Assembly: GCF_910588715.1 (NCBI RefSeq) | Contig: NZ_CAJURG010000001.1 | Span: forward strand, 764,661 to 828,660 | Source of the DNA: an uncultured Clostridium sp. | GTDB lineage: Bacteria; Bacillota; Clostridia; Clostridiales; Clostridiaceae | Direction: 5' to 3' | Length of the DNA: 64,000 nucleotides | Shown: in pieces, positions 49,183 through 58,376 of the stretch | Position numbering within the stretch: the first letter of the stretch is position 1 | How the letters are laid out: each line of letters starts with the position of its first letter | Translations under genes and position numbers: made by a program | Notes under the pieces: model-generated | What the model saw: only the letters and a program-made list of their open reading frames with translations | Told to the model about the DNA's origin: nothing | Database searches by the model: none

Positions 49183-50484
49183 TTAATTAAAATCTTCAAT
49201 TCTTATTATATTTTCTACATCCTTTACTGTTCTTAAGTCGTATAGCTTATCTATAGAATCATTTATTAAAAACTCTTTAGTTTTGTGTGTTATTAAAACT
49301 AAAGTTACTTCATTATTTTCATCATGTTTTCTACCCTTTTGAATAACAGATTTTAAACTTACCCTATTTGAACCAAAGATAGTAGTAATTTGTCCTAATA
49401 CACCTGGTTTATCTTCAACAGTTACCCTTATATAATATCTACTTTCAACCTCATTTATATCTTTAATTTTCTTTTCCCATAAATTATTTCTAATAATTGG
49501 ATTATTATTTTCTGATTCTATATTTTTTCTTAAAATAGCAATTATATCACTTACAACTGCACTGCCTGTTGGTAAATCGCCTGCCCCTCTACCATAAAAC
49601 ATTAAATCCCCCACAGCATTTCCGTTTATAAATATTGCATTAAACGAATCATATACATTGGCAAGTGGATGAGTTTCTGGAATCATAGTAGGATGTACCC
49701 TTAATTCTATTTCGCCATCATCATCTTTAGCAATAGCTAATAATTTTATTGACATACCAAAATCACTAGCATACTTCATATCTATTGGCTTTATTTTAGT
49801 TATCCCTTCTCTATATACATCATTAATATCAACTTTAGTTCCAAAAGCTAATGAAGCAAGAATAGCAAGCTTATATTGAGCATCATATCCTTCAATATCT
49901 GAAGTTGGATCAGCCTCTGCATATCCCTTTTCTTTAGCTTCCTCTAATACTGAATCAAACTCTAATTGTTCAAGCTCCATTTTGCTTAATATATAATTTG
50001 TTGTTCCATTAACTATTCCATATAATTCATTAACCTTATTTGCAGTTAAATTTTCATTTATTCCATTAATTATAGGAATCCCACCTGCAACACTAGCTTC
50101 ATATTGAAACATAACTCTCATTTCTTCTGCTTTTTCAAAAATTTTATCTCCTTCAGTTGCAAGAAGCATTTTATTTGCTGTAACTATATGCTTTTTTGCT
50201 TCCATTGCTCTTAACATATATTCTCTAGCAGGTTCTATACCTCCCATAACTTCAACTACAAGCTTTATAGAATCATCATTTATTATTTCTTCAAAATCAG
50301 TTGTTAAAATATTTTCAGGTACTTCAACGCCTCTATCTTTATTTAAATCTCTAACTAATATCTTAGATATCTCAATTTCATATCCAGACCTTTTCATAAT
50401 TTCTTCTCTATTTTGATGTAATATTATATATACACCTCTACCTACATTTCCTAAACCTAATAATGCTATTTTTACTTTTTTCAT
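49183..50484 (-). CDS. hom: Homoserine dehydrogenase
   Basis: 433 residues. NAD(P)-binding GLGNVGRGVYIIL at the start, catalytic region NGTTNYILSKM and EAKEKGYAEADPTSDIEGYDAQYKLAILA, and a C-terminal ACT domain (about 350-433, YYIRVTVEDKPGVLGQITTIFG) that usually mediates threonine feedback. It reduces aspartate semialdehyde to homoserine for threonine and methionine. The metA enzyme that uses homoserine is nearby. thrB, thrC and aspartokinase are not in the window. Confidence 0.95.
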   Translation of the reverse strand: MKKVKIALLGLGNVGRGVYIILHQNREEIMKRSGYEIEISKILVRDLNKDRGVEVPENILTTDFEEIINDDSIKLVVEVMGGIEPAREYMLRAMEAKKHIVTANKMLLATEGDKIFEKAEEMRVMFQYEASVAGGIPIINGINENLTANKVNELYGIVNGTTNYILSKMELEQLEFDSVLEEAKEKGYAEADPTSDIEGYDAQYKLAILASLAFGTKVDINDVYREGITKIKPIDMKYASDFGMSIKLLAIAKDDDGEIELRVHPTMIPETHPLANVYDSFNAIFINGNAVGDLMFYGRGAGDLPTGSAVVSDIIAILRKNIESENNNPIIRNNLWEKKIKDINEVESRYYIRVTVEDKPGVLGQITTIFGSNRVSLKSVIQKGRKHDENNEVTLVLITHKTKEFLINDSIDKLYDLRTVKDVENIIRIEDFN

Positions 50485-50747
50485 TTAACAAACCCCCTTT
50501 ATATTCCTCTCCCCAGTCTATATGTATTATAAATATTATAATATATTAATTATAATACATTTACTAAATTTTCCATACACATTTTTTCTTATATTTTATT
50601 AATAGTATTTATATTATATTTACTTTTATTACATAGTTTTAAAAACTATGTATTGTGTTTTTATAGAAAAGGTGGTATTATATCAATATATAAATTGATT
50701 ATCAAATATTTTAAAATTTAATTATTTTATAATAAAGGGAGATTGTT

Positions 50748-51594
50748 ATGGAAAAAATAGCTTTAATAACAGACAGTACATGTGGCTTACCAAATGAATA
50801 TATAGAAAAGTACAACATTCATATTGCTAGATTAAAAATAATTTATAAATCTGCAGAATATATAGATGGAGTTACAATAACATCAGACGAGGTTTATCGT
50901 AAATTAAAGGAAGAACTACCTACTACCTCTATGCCTTCTGTACAAGATATTTGTAATATATATGAAACTTTATTAAAGAAAGGCTATACCCATGTTATAG
51001 CTATGCCCATTTCATCTGGCCTTTCTGGAACAATAAATAGTTTTAGAATTGCTGCTTCTGAATATGAAGATAAAATTACTAGTTTTGTTTTTGATACTAA
51101 AATTTTATCTATGGCAGTAGGTTTATCTGTTATTGAAATTGGTAAGATGATTGAAGTAGGTAAAGATTTTAAATATATTTGCTCTGCCATTCCTAAATTA
51201 AGAGAAGATACTTCAATGTACTTTAGAATATTTAATTAAAGGTGGAAGAATAGGAAAAGTTACTGGAAGTGTCGGGCAACTTTTAAATTTAAAACCTATT
51301 ATCACTATGGATGAGGATGGTAAGTATACTAACCATTCAAAAGTTAGAGGTTCAAAGAAAGCTTTTAATACATTACTTGATTTAGCTACAAATATATTAG
51401 ATCAAGGAAAAGGTAAAGTGATTATAATGACAGGAACCATGCAAGAAGAAGCTAAAAAACTAGAAAGCATGCTTTCTAAGCATAAAAATACTACCTTTAT
51501 CTACTCAGGAACAATTACTCCTGCTGTAGGAATACACTCAGGTCCTAAACTATTAGCTGTTGCAGTATTGAAAGAATCAGAATTAACAAAATAA
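50748..51594 (+). pseudogene. DegV-family fatty-acid-binding protein, frameshifted
   Basis: The first part (50748-51239) reads as a DegV N-terminal domain, ALITDSTCGLPNEYIEKYNIH and PMSSGLSGTINSF, then goes out of frame after REDTSMYF. The +1 frame continues TLEYLIKGGRIGKVTGSVGQLLNLKPII to the normal end at 51594. The typical family linker here is SMYFVVxTLEYLxKGGRIG, so about five residues are lost. TACTTTAGAA at the junction is consistent with a 14-bp deletion between two ACTTT repeats (inference). The normal protein binds fatty acids for the FakA kinase. Without the repair the product is a 163-residue half protein. Confidence 0.82.
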
Positions 51595-51626
51595 TGTATT
51601 TTAACAATTATTAAAATATAAATAGA

Positions 51627-51669
51627 GCTGTAATTATATTGAAAACTTTTAATTCAATATAATTACAGC
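51627..51669. terminator. Long hairpin, looser family member
   Basis: A 17-bp perfect stem (GCTGTAATTATATTGAA) with a 9-nt loop lies between convergent degV and the nucleoside permease operon. Confidence 0.75.
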
Positions 51670-51693
51670 CCTTAATTATATAAAATAATAATT

Positions 51694-52641
51694 TTATCTC
51701 TTTCCTGCATCAAATATTTCACCAGCAGCCTTTGGTGCTTGTGAAGATTTAGAGAATATTATTAATGCAATTAATGTAACTACATAAGGGAATACCTTTA
51801 ATATTACTAATGGTATACTTGCTAATTCTGGAATTACTTGTGCAACATTTGCTAATGTTGATGCAAATCCAAAGAAGAAAGTTGATGCTAATATTCCTAA
51901 AGGTCTCCATTGTCCAAAAATTAATGCTGCTAATGCAAGGAACCCTAATCCTGCAACACTTCCATTAAATTCACCTGAATATGTTACTAATATTATACAT
52001 CCACCTAAAGCAGCTAATGCTCCTGATATCATAACACCAACATATCTAGTTCTCATTACGTTAATACCCGCTGCTTGAGATGCTTGTGGGTTTTCTCCAC
52101 AAGATCTTAATCTTAATCCAAATGAAGTTTTATATAATAAAAATGCACTTATTATTAATATAGCTAATACTAGCCATGTTGTAGCATATGTCTTTGTAAA
52201 GAATAATGGTCCTATTACTGGAATATCCTTTAATACAGGAATACTTTTTGGTAAGAATCCTAAAGTTATTCTTATATTACCACTACCTGTTATATTTCTT
52301 GCTAAAAATACTGTTAAAGCTCCAGCCATCATATTAATTGCTGTACCACTTATAACTTGGTCTGCATTTAAATTAATACTTGCAAATGCATGTAAAAGTG
52401 AGAATAAAGCTCCAACTATTGCAGCAACTAAAAGTCCTATCCATAATGCTCCATTAACACCTGCTGCTTGAAGTTTAGATATTGTTAAAGCTCCAGCAAA
52501 AGAACCTACTATCATAAATCCATCTAAACCTATATTTACAATACCACTTCTTTCACAATAAAGTGCTCCTAAAGCAGTAATTAGCATAGGTATAGTATAC
52601 GCTATTGCATAAGGAAAAATTTGTACTATTATATCCCACAT
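51694..52641 (-). CDS. Nucleoside ABC transporter permease, NupQ/YufQ-like
   Basis: 315 residues with about eight membrane spans. The blocks ERSGIVNIGLDGFMIVGSFAG and NLNADQVISGTAINMMAGALTVFLARN match the BMP-type nucleoside permeases of the branched-chain permease superfamily. It pairs with the upstream permease to form the channel. The start codon shares a base with the preceding stop, indicating tight coupling. Last gene of the ATPase-permease-permease operon. Confidence 0.92.
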   Translation of the reverse strand: MWDIIVQIFPYAIAYTIPMLITALGALYCERSGIVNIGLDGFMIVGSFAGALTISKLQAAGVNGALWIGLLVAAIVGALFSLLHAFASINLNADQVISGTAINMMAGALTVFLARNITGSGNIRITLGFLPKSIPVLKDIPVIGPLFFTKTYATTWLVLAILIISAFLLYKTSFGLRLRSCGENPQASQAAGINVMRTRYVGVMISGALAALGGCIILVTYSGEFNGSVAGLGFLALAALIFGQWRPLGILASTFFFGFASTLANVAQVIPELASIPLVILKVFPYVVTLIALIIFSKSSQAPKAAGEIFDAGKR

Positions 52642-53720
52642 TATTTTTCCACCGCCCTTTCACTAGTTGTTTTTAATTTCTTATCTTCTCTTTTTTTCTT
52701 TACGTTTTTAATTAGTTTATCCATAACTACGCTTGTTGCAGCGAAGTAAATAATTGTAGCTATTATTGTATCTGCTAATTCTGGTGGTACTTTAACATTG
52801 GCATTCATAAATCCCTTACCAACATATAATACGCCAAAGAATAATGCTGATAATAATACTCCAAATGGACTATTATTTCCTAATAAAGCAACTGCTATTC
52901 CATCAAAACCTTGAGCTGGCATTACACCAATTTGAAGAACTGCTGAGTTACCCATATATTGCGCAACACCTGCTAATCCTGCTAATCCACCTGCTATCAT
53001 CATGGAAATTACTATGTTTCTATTTACAGGCATACCAGCATATTCAGCACCAAATCTATTGTATCCAACAGCCTTTAATTCATATCCTAAAACAGTTTTA
53101 TTTAAAATAAACCAAATAATTATTACAGAAAATATAGCTAAAAATATTCCATAATTTATGTACGAACCACCAAATATGTTTGATAACCAATCAGCTTTTA
53201 AAGTTGCAGAATCTGCAAGTCTAGCTGATTCTGTTTCTGTAGTTCCTTTTAAGTATTTTGGAACCATGTAATAAACAATCCAATATGCAGTCCAGTTCAT
53301 CATGATTGCTGAAACAACTTCATTAACATTAAATAACGCCTTTAAAAGTCCTGGTACTGCTGCCCAAATAGCACCAGCTAAAATACCACTTACAATCATT
53401 AATGGAACTAATATAGGATACGGTAAATCTACTAATAATCCTATAGCTGTTACAGTAAATCCACCTGCTAACATTTGACCTGGAGTACCTATATTAAATA
53501 ATCCAGTTTTATTTGCAAAGGCAAAAGATAATCCAGTAAGAATTAATGGCGTTGCAGTTGCAATTGAGTTACCTATTCTTTGTGGGTTCATTAATCCGCC
53601 TTTGAATAAGTAAGTATAACCATCAATTGGATTAAATCCCATTGCTAGCATTAATAAAAACCCAGCAAGTAACCCTAACACTACTGCCATAATAGATTTT
53701 AATAATTGATTCTTATGCAC
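52641..53720 (-). CDS. Nucleoside ABC transporter permease, NupP/YufP-like
   Basis: 359 residues with about nine to ten spans. GLSFAFANKTGLFNIGTPGQMLAGGF, FNVNEVVSAIMMNWTAYWIVYYMV and VMPAQGFDGIAVALLGNN are signatures of BMP-linked permeases. The C-terminus is basic (KNVKKKREDKKLKTTSERAVEK) and cytoplasmic. It overlaps its neighbours by one base at each end. Confidence 0.92.
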   Translation of the reverse strand: MHKNQLLKSIMAVVLGLLAGFLLMLAMGFNPIDGYTYLFKGGLMNPQRIGNSIATATPLILTGLSFAFANKTGLFNIGTPGQMLAGGFTVTAIGLLVDLPYPILVPLMIVSGILAGAIWAAVPGLLKALFNVNEVVSAIMMNWTAYWIVYYMVPKYLKGTTETESARLADSATLKADWLSNIFGGSYINYGIFLAIFSVIIIWFILNKTVLGYELKAVGYNRFGAEYAGMPVNRNIVISMMIAGGLAGLAGVAQYMGNSAVLQIGVMPAQGFDGIAVALLGNNSPFGVLLSALFFGVLYVGKGFMNANVKVPPELADTIIATIIYFAATSVVMDKLIKNVKKKREDKKLKTTSERAVEK

Positions 53721-55240
53721 TAAGCTTCCTCCTTCTTTATGCCGGCCATCATTAAACCAACTTCATTTTCATTTGTTTCATTAGCATTTACTATACCTAC
53801 TAATTCACCATTATTTACAACAGCTATTCTATCAGATACATTTAAAACCTCATCTAATTCAAGAGATACTAATAAAACTGCTTTTCCTAAATCTCTTTGC
53901 TCTACTAATCTTTTATGGATATATTCAATTGATCCAACATCTAATCCTCTAGTTGGTTGAACTGCAATTAAAAAGTCTGGATCAGATTCTATTTCACGTC
54001 CAATTACACCTTTTTGTTGGTTACCACCTGATAATGATCTTGCAATAGATTTTCCACCTTCACCAGATCTAACATCAAATGTTTCAATAATCTTTTGAGC
54101 ATATTCAGAAATCTTTGCTCTATTGATTAATCCATTTTTAGAAAATGGCTTATTTCTATATGATTTAAGAACCATATTATCTTCCATTGTATAATCTAAA
54201 ATTAATCCTCTTTTATGTCTATCTTCTGGAATATGTGCCATACCATCATCTATTCTTTGACGTATTGATTCTTTAACTATATTTTTTCCTTTAAATATAA
54301 TGTTTCCTGATTCAATACTTCTCATACCAGTTAATGCTTCCACTAATTCAGTTTGACCATTACCTTCAACTCCAGCAACTCCAACTATTTCTCCTGCTCT
54401 AATATCTAATGAAAAATTCTTTAAACCAAGTACTTTCTTATTGTTATTAACAGATAAATTTTCTATTTTTACAACTACATCCTTTGGTTTTGATTCGGTC
54501 TTTTCAACCTTAAATGATACTTCTCTTCCAACCATCATTTTAGCCATATCTGCTTCACTAGTATCTTTTACATCAACTGTACCTATATATTTTCCTCTTC
54601 TAATAACTGTACATCTATTAGCTGCTTCTTTAATTTCTCTTAATTTATGAGTAATTAAAATAATAGACTTACCTTCTTTAGTCATATTTTTCATAATTGA
54701 AATTAATTCATCAATTTCACTTGGAGTTAATACCGCTGTGGGTTCATCAAATATTAAAACATTAGCGTTTCTATAAAGCATTTTTAATATTTCTACCCTT
54801 TGTTGCATTCCCACAGAAATATCTTCAATTTTTGCATATGGATCAACATTTAAACCATATTGCTTAGATAAAGCTTCTATTTTTTTTGCAGCACTTTTAA
54901 TATCTACAGTTAATCCTTTTCTAGGCTCACACCCTAAAATTATATTTTCAGTAACAGTAAAGTTATCTACTAATTTAAAGTGTTGGTGAACCATTCCAAT
55001 TCCTAAATCATTTGCAATATTAGGATTAGATATTTTTACTTCTTTTCCTCTCACCTTTATGGAACCTCTATCCGGCTTGTACATTCCAAATAACATTCCC
55101 ATTAATGTTGATTTCCCTGCACCATTTTCACCCAAAAGAGCATGAATTTCTCTTTCTTTTAGTTGAAGTGTAATATTATCATTTGCTACTATACCTGGAA
55201 ACTCTTTACGGATATTTAGCATCTCAACTACATATTCCAT
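53720..55240 (-). CDS. Nucleoside ABC transporter ATPase, NupO/YufO-like
   Basis: 506 residues with two ATPase domains, as in ribose and nucleoside importers. Walker A GENGAGKST is in the first domain; the second has the degenerate GVEGNGQTE typical of this group. Signatures are ISVGMQQR and LSGGNQQK. Walker B DEPTAVLTP and the second QPTRGLD follow. It drives uptake of purine nucleosides delivered by the BMP lipoproteins. The promoter upstream carries a PurBox-like pair. The ATG at 55240 follows GAGGAGGAT. Confidence 0.93.
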   Translation of the reverse strand: MEYVVEMLNIRKEFPGIVANDNITLQLKEREIHALLGENGAGKSTLMGMLFGMYKPDRGSIKVRGKEVKISNPNIANDLGIGMVHQHFKLVDNFTVTENIILGCEPRKGLTVDIKSAAKKIEALSKQYGLNVDPYAKIEDISVGMQQRVEILKMLYRNANVLIFDEPTAVLTPSEIDELISIMKNMTKEGKSIILITHKLREIKEAANRCTVIRRGKYIGTVDVKDTSEADMAKMMVGREVSFKVEKTESKPKDVVVKIENLSVNNNKKVLGLKNFSLDIRAGEIVGVAGVEGNGQTELVEALTGMRSIESGNIIFKGKNIVKESIRQRIDDGMAHIPEDRHKRGLILDYTMEDNMVLKSYRNKPFSKNGLINRAKISEYAQKIIETFDVRSGEGGKSIARSLSGGNQQKGVIGREIESDPDFLIAVQPTRGLDVGSIEYIHKRLVEQRDLGKAVLLVSLELDEVLNVSDRIAVVNNGELVGIVNANETNENEVGLMMAGIKKEEA

Positions 55241-55336
55241 GGATATCCTCCTCTAAAAATAATTATTTTATAAATACACATCTTTAATTTATGCAAATTA
55301 CAAATTGCTATTCTTAACATAATAATCTTATAATTA

Positions 55337-55383
55337 CGCCCGAACTTCATTTTAAGTATAATTTAAAAAGTTCGTATTTTCAA
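55337..55383 (-). promoter_or_regulatory. Promoter with inverted PurBox-like pair
   Basis: On the minus strand TTGAAA (55378-55383), 17 bp, TATACT (55355-55360). AAATACGAACTTT overlaps the -35 and spacer and matches the PurBox AWWWCCGAACWWT at 12 of 13 positions. A second CCGAACTT core in the opposite orientation covers the start region (55340-55348). The GC cores are 24 bp apart, close to the PurR arrangement. The remaining 432-bp gap contains only AT-rich DNA and the terminator. Confidence 0.62.
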
Positions 55384-55628
55384 CATTTTTTTCTTTATTT
55401 TTCACAATTAGTATATCACATTAATTGCATAAATGTATTTTTATTTATAATTAATTAATTTAGTTATAATTATATAAACAATTTAATGTTTTTATTTAAT
55501 GTTTTTATTTATAGTTGTAGTTTTGTATTTATAATTAACTATTTATACTTTTAATTTATCCTTTAAAATTTTAGTATATTTTATATAATATTTTTAAATT
55601 AATATAAATTATTATTTTTAATATATTA

Positions 55629-55664
55629 AAAAGAAGTTATGTGGAATTACACATAACCTCTTTT
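55629..55664 (-). terminator. Intrinsic terminator of BMP gene 1
   Basis: AAAAGAGGTTATGTG pairs with CACATAACTTCTTTT with one mismatch. T-run on the minus strand. Confidence 0.8.
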
Positions 55665-55673
55665 ATTTTAATT

Positions 55674-56747
55674 TTATAATTCACTTTTAACTACTATTTC
55701 ACCATTTTTAATAGATTCTAATACTTCATTAACTTTATTTACTGTATTTTCACTTAAGTTAGGATTTTCTTGTGGAATACCTACTGCATCATTTTTAGCA
55801 TCAAAAACTAATGATTGCCCACCTGGGAATGTACCATTTAATTCGTCTTGTATCATTTTATAAGCTGCTTCATTTACTTTTTTAACTGCTGAAGTTAATA
55901 TTACTGACTTATTGCCTTCATAAATACCATCATCATATTGGTCACAGTCAACCCCTATAACCCATGCTTCTTCACCGTTGACAGCTCTTGTTTTAGCTTC
56001 TGTAATAGCTCCCATACCAGTTCCACCAGCTGCTGCAAATATCACTTTAACACCTCTATCATACATTTGAGCTGCAATTTGTTGTCCTAAAGCTAAATCT
56101 GTAAATGAACCTGAGTAAACAATATTTTCTGGCTTTAAGCTAATATTTGTTCCAAGGTTTTCATTAGCATAAGCTACACCTTGTTGGAATCCATAATTAA
56201 ACTTCTTAACTGCTGATGATTCCATACCACCTATAAATCCAAAATCACCATTTTGTAATTCAAGTGCTGCTGCAACCCCAGCTGCAAATCCACCTTCTTG
56301 TTCTGCAAATTGTATTGCAACTGTATTATTAGCTACTTTAGAGTTTCCCTTTCCGTCATTTGGAACTCCATCAATTAAAACAAATTTTGCATCTGGGTAT
56401 TCTTCTTGAGCCTTATAATAAGCTGATTCAAGTTTAAACCCAGGCCCTACTATAAATTTATATCCTGAATCATAAAGATTTTGTATTTCTGTTAAATAAT
56501 CTGCTTCTGTTTCTCCAGAAGGTTTTAAATAATTTTTATCAATTCCAAGATTTTTTTCTGCTTCTATTATACCTTCCCAAGTACCTTGGTTAAATGATTT
56601 GTCATCAATTGTTCCTGAATCAGTAACCATACCAACCTTTAATGTACCCTTTCCAGAATTAGACGAACCATTATCTCCATTTCCACATGCAACTAATCCT
56701 GTAGTCATTAATAATGAAAGTGCTAACGTAATAATCTTTTTTTTCAT
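55674..56747 (-). CDS. BMP-family nucleoside-binding lipoprotein 1 (riboswitch-controlled)
   Basis: 357 residues. Lipobox GLVACGNG. The BMP/Med signature reads VGMVTDSGTIDDKSFNQGTWEGI near residues 38-60, and the ligand site includes VIGVDCDQYDDGIYEGNKSVILTS. It binds purine nucleosides on the outer face and hands them to the permease operon downstream. It is about 70% identical by eye to the neighbouring paralogue. A purine riboswitch lies in its 5' leader. Confidence 0.93.
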   Translation of the reverse strand: MKKKIITLALSLLMTTGLVACGNGDNGSSNSGKGTLKVGMVTDSGTIDDKSFNQGTWEGIIEAEKNLGIDKNYLKPSGETEADYLTEIQNLYDSGYKFIVGPGFKLESAYYKAQEEYPDAKFVLIDGVPNDGKGNSKVANNTVAIQFAEQEGGFAAGVAAALELQNGDFGFIGGMESSAVKKFNYGFQQGVAYANENLGTNISLKPENIVYSGSFTDLALGQQIAAQMYDRGVKVIFAAAGGTGMGAITEAKTRAVNGEEAWVIGVDCDQYDDGIYEGNKSVILTSAVKKVNEAAYKMIQDELNGTFPGGQSLVFDAKNDAVGIPQENPNLSENTVNKVNEVLESIKNGEIVVKSEL

Positions 56748-56850
56748 TTGTTCATTCCTCCCAAATAATTTTATTAAAAAAATCTATCTCACGGAAACAA
56801 AAAAATATGTATTAATTCCTACAATGAAAATAATACATATTAGCTAAATT

Positions 56851-56863
56851 ATTGTTCGGCTAA
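56851..56863 (-). promoter_or_regulatory. Single PurBox-like site in leader
   Basis: TTAGCCGAACAAT on the minus strand matches AWWWCCGAACWWT at 11 of 13 positions. It lies between the riboswitch and the start codon. It also overlaps TTTAGC repeats that could belong to the expression platform, so its role is uncertain. Confidence 0.35.
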
Positions 56864-56882
56864 ATTCTTATGCACTAATTTC

Positions 56883-56947
56883 ACTTATAGCAGGAAATTC
56901 AAGGTTTCCGGTAGAAACGCTCTGCCATATTCAGAGCTTATATAAGT
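56883..56947 (-). ncRNA. Purine riboswitch, guanine type
   Basis: The minus-strand RNA folds as the purine aptamer. P1 ACUUAUA/UAUAAGU, P2 GCUCUG/CAGAGC with loop AAUAUGG, P3 GGAAA/UUUCC with loop CCUUGAA, and the core J2/3 GUUUCUAC. The loops hold the GG and CC needed for the kissing contact. J3/1 reads UGCUAUA, putting C at the specificity position, which means guanine rather than adenine. U at position 51 argues against 2'-deoxyguanosine. It controls BMP gene 1. Confidence 0.9.
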
Positions 56948-57015
56948 TACTTATCGTTCGTGTAAATTATATTTAATATTTTTTTCATTGTCAATACTAT
57001 TTTACCCAAAAATTC

Positions 57016-57050
57016 AAAAAAGACTATGTTATTTTCTTAACATAGCCTTT
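57016..57050 (-). terminator. Intrinsic terminator of BMP gene 2
   Basis: GGCTATGTTAAG and the complementary AACATAGTC arm pair strongly, with a T-run on the minus strand. Confidence 0.8.
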
Positions 57051-57063
57051 AACATCTTTAATT

Positions 57064-58128
57064 TTATAATTCGATTTTTACTTCTATTTCTCCAGACTTA
57101 ATAGCATTTGTAACTTCATTAGCCTTTGATGTTGCTTCTTCATTTAAGTTTGGATTTTCAGTTGGAATACCTACAGCATCATTTTTAGCGTCAAATCTTA
57201 AAACTTCTCCACCTGGGAATTTACCATCTATTTCATCTTTTATTATTTGATAAGTTGCTTCTTCAATCTTTTTAATAGCTGAAGTTAATACAACTGATTT
57301 GTTTCCTTCATAAATACCATCATCATATTGGTCAGAGTCAACACCTATAACCCATACTTCTTCACCATTAACAACTCTTGATTTAGCTTCTGTAATAACT
57401 CCTATATTAACACCAGCTGCTGCAGTAAATATTGCTTTAACTCCATTATTATACATTTGAGCTGCTAATTGTTGTCCTAAAGCTGTATCAGAGAATGAAC
57501 CTGAATAAATTATATTTTCATTTTTTAAGCTAACACTTGTTCCATAGTGTTCATTAGCATAAGATACACCTTGTTGGAATCCATAATTAAACTTTTTAAC
57601 TGATGGCACTTCCATTCCACCAATAAATCCAAAATCACCATTTTTTAATTGAACTGCTGCTGCTACACCAGCTATAAATCCACTTTGCTCTTCTGCAAAA
57701 TATACTGCAACTGTATTTTCAGCTACCTTAGTATTACCATTACCATCATTTGGTTCACCATCAATTAAAACAAACTTTGAATCTGCATATTTATCTTGTG
57801 CTTTATATATTGCTGTTTCAAATTTGTAACCTGGAGTTACTATAAATTTATATCCTGAATCATATAGATTTTGTATTTCTGTTAAGTAACTTGCTTCTGA
57901 TTCACCATTAGGTTGCATGAATGTTGTTTGAAGCCCAAATTCTTTTTTAGCCTTTTCTATTCCTTCCCATGTACCTTGATTAAATGATTTGTCATCAATT
58001 GTACCTGTATCAGTAACCATACCAACTTTTAATCCATTTCCTTCTGCTGAGTTATTATCACTTCCACACCCAACTAATCCTGTTACCATTAAAGCTGAAA
58101 GCATTAATGCAACTATTTTTTTCTTCAT
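57064..58128 (-). CDS. BMP-family nucleoside-binding lipoprotein 2
   Basis: 354 residues. Lipobox GLVGCGSD. The BMP signature VGMVTDTGTIDDKSFNQGTWEGI and VIGVDSDQYDDGIYEGNKSVVLTS are present. It is a recent paralogue of the next gene. Ligand-loop changes (for example DSDQ for DCDQ, and AAAGVNIGVITEAKS for AAAGGTGMGAITEAK) may alter specificity. Its leader lacks the purine aptamer and instead has a different closed structure behind a consensus promoter. Confidence 0.92.
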   Translation of the reverse strand: MKKKIVALMLSALMVTGLVGCGSDNNSAEGNGLKVGMVTDTGTIDDKSFNQGTWEGIEKAKKEFGLQTTFMQPNGESEASYLTEIQNLYDSGYKFIVTPGYKFETAIYKAQDKYADSKFVLIDGEPNDGNGNTKVAENTVAVYFAEEQSGFIAGVAAAVQLKNGDFGFIGGMEVPSVKKFNYGFQQGVSYANEHYGTSVSLKNENIIYSGSFSDTALGQQLAAQMYNNGVKAIFTAAAGVNIGVITEAKSRVVNGEEVWVIGVDSDQYDDGIYEGNKSVVLTSAIKKIEEATYQIIKDEIDGKFPGGEVLRFDAKNDAVGIPTENPNLNEEATSKANEVTNAIKSGEIEVKIEL

Positions 58129-58159
58129 AAGTAAACTCCTCCTAAAAAGTTTATTTTTG

Positions 58160-58247
58160 GATACGCGTTATAATTTATTATATCCCTAAAAATCATATAA
58201 AAAACTATATTTAATAATTATATGAACCCTTTAATTATCTGCGTATC
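58160..58247 (-). other. Unclassified structured 5' leader of BMP gene 2
   Basis: The expected transcript begins near GAUACGC (58241-58247), which pairs with GCGUAUC (58160-58166) to close an 82-nt domain. Inside, UCAUAUAA pairs with UUAUAUGA, and AUAAUU with AAUUAU. Unpaired GGG-containing segments (AAAGGG, UUAGGG) face each other. It is not a purine aptamer: GUUUCUAC is missing. It may be a riboswitch, an attenuator or, as DNA, a repressor site. Confidence 0.45.
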
Positions 58248-58276
58248 ATTATAATTTATCTGTTTTTTTTTGTCAA
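58248..58276 (-). promoter_or_regulatory. Consensus sigma-A promoter of BMP gene 2
   Basis: TTGACA (58271-58276), exactly 17 bp, TATAAT (58248-58253) on the minus strand. It is a perfect match to both hexamers. Confidence 0.8.
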
Positions 58277-58330
58277 TATATCATTTATTTTGTGTAATAT
58301 TTTTTATTTTATTTATCTTAAATAAAATAA

Positions 58331-58363
58331 AGAAGATTAAAGTTTATTATCCCTTAATCCTCT
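58331..58363 (-). terminator. Intrinsic terminator of asnB
   Basis: AGAGGATTAA pairs with TTAATCTTCT with one mismatch, 3' of asnB. Confidence 0.7.
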
Positions 58364-58376
58364 ATAACTTTCCATA

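Noticed and set aside
50748..51594. Programmed frameshift in degV
   Set aside because: No slippery heptamer or downstream structure is evident, and family residues are missing at the junction, which points to deletion.
58160..58247. Second purine riboswitch
   Set aside because: The GUUUCUAC junction and the two seven-base kissing loops are absent, although it sits before a BMP gene.
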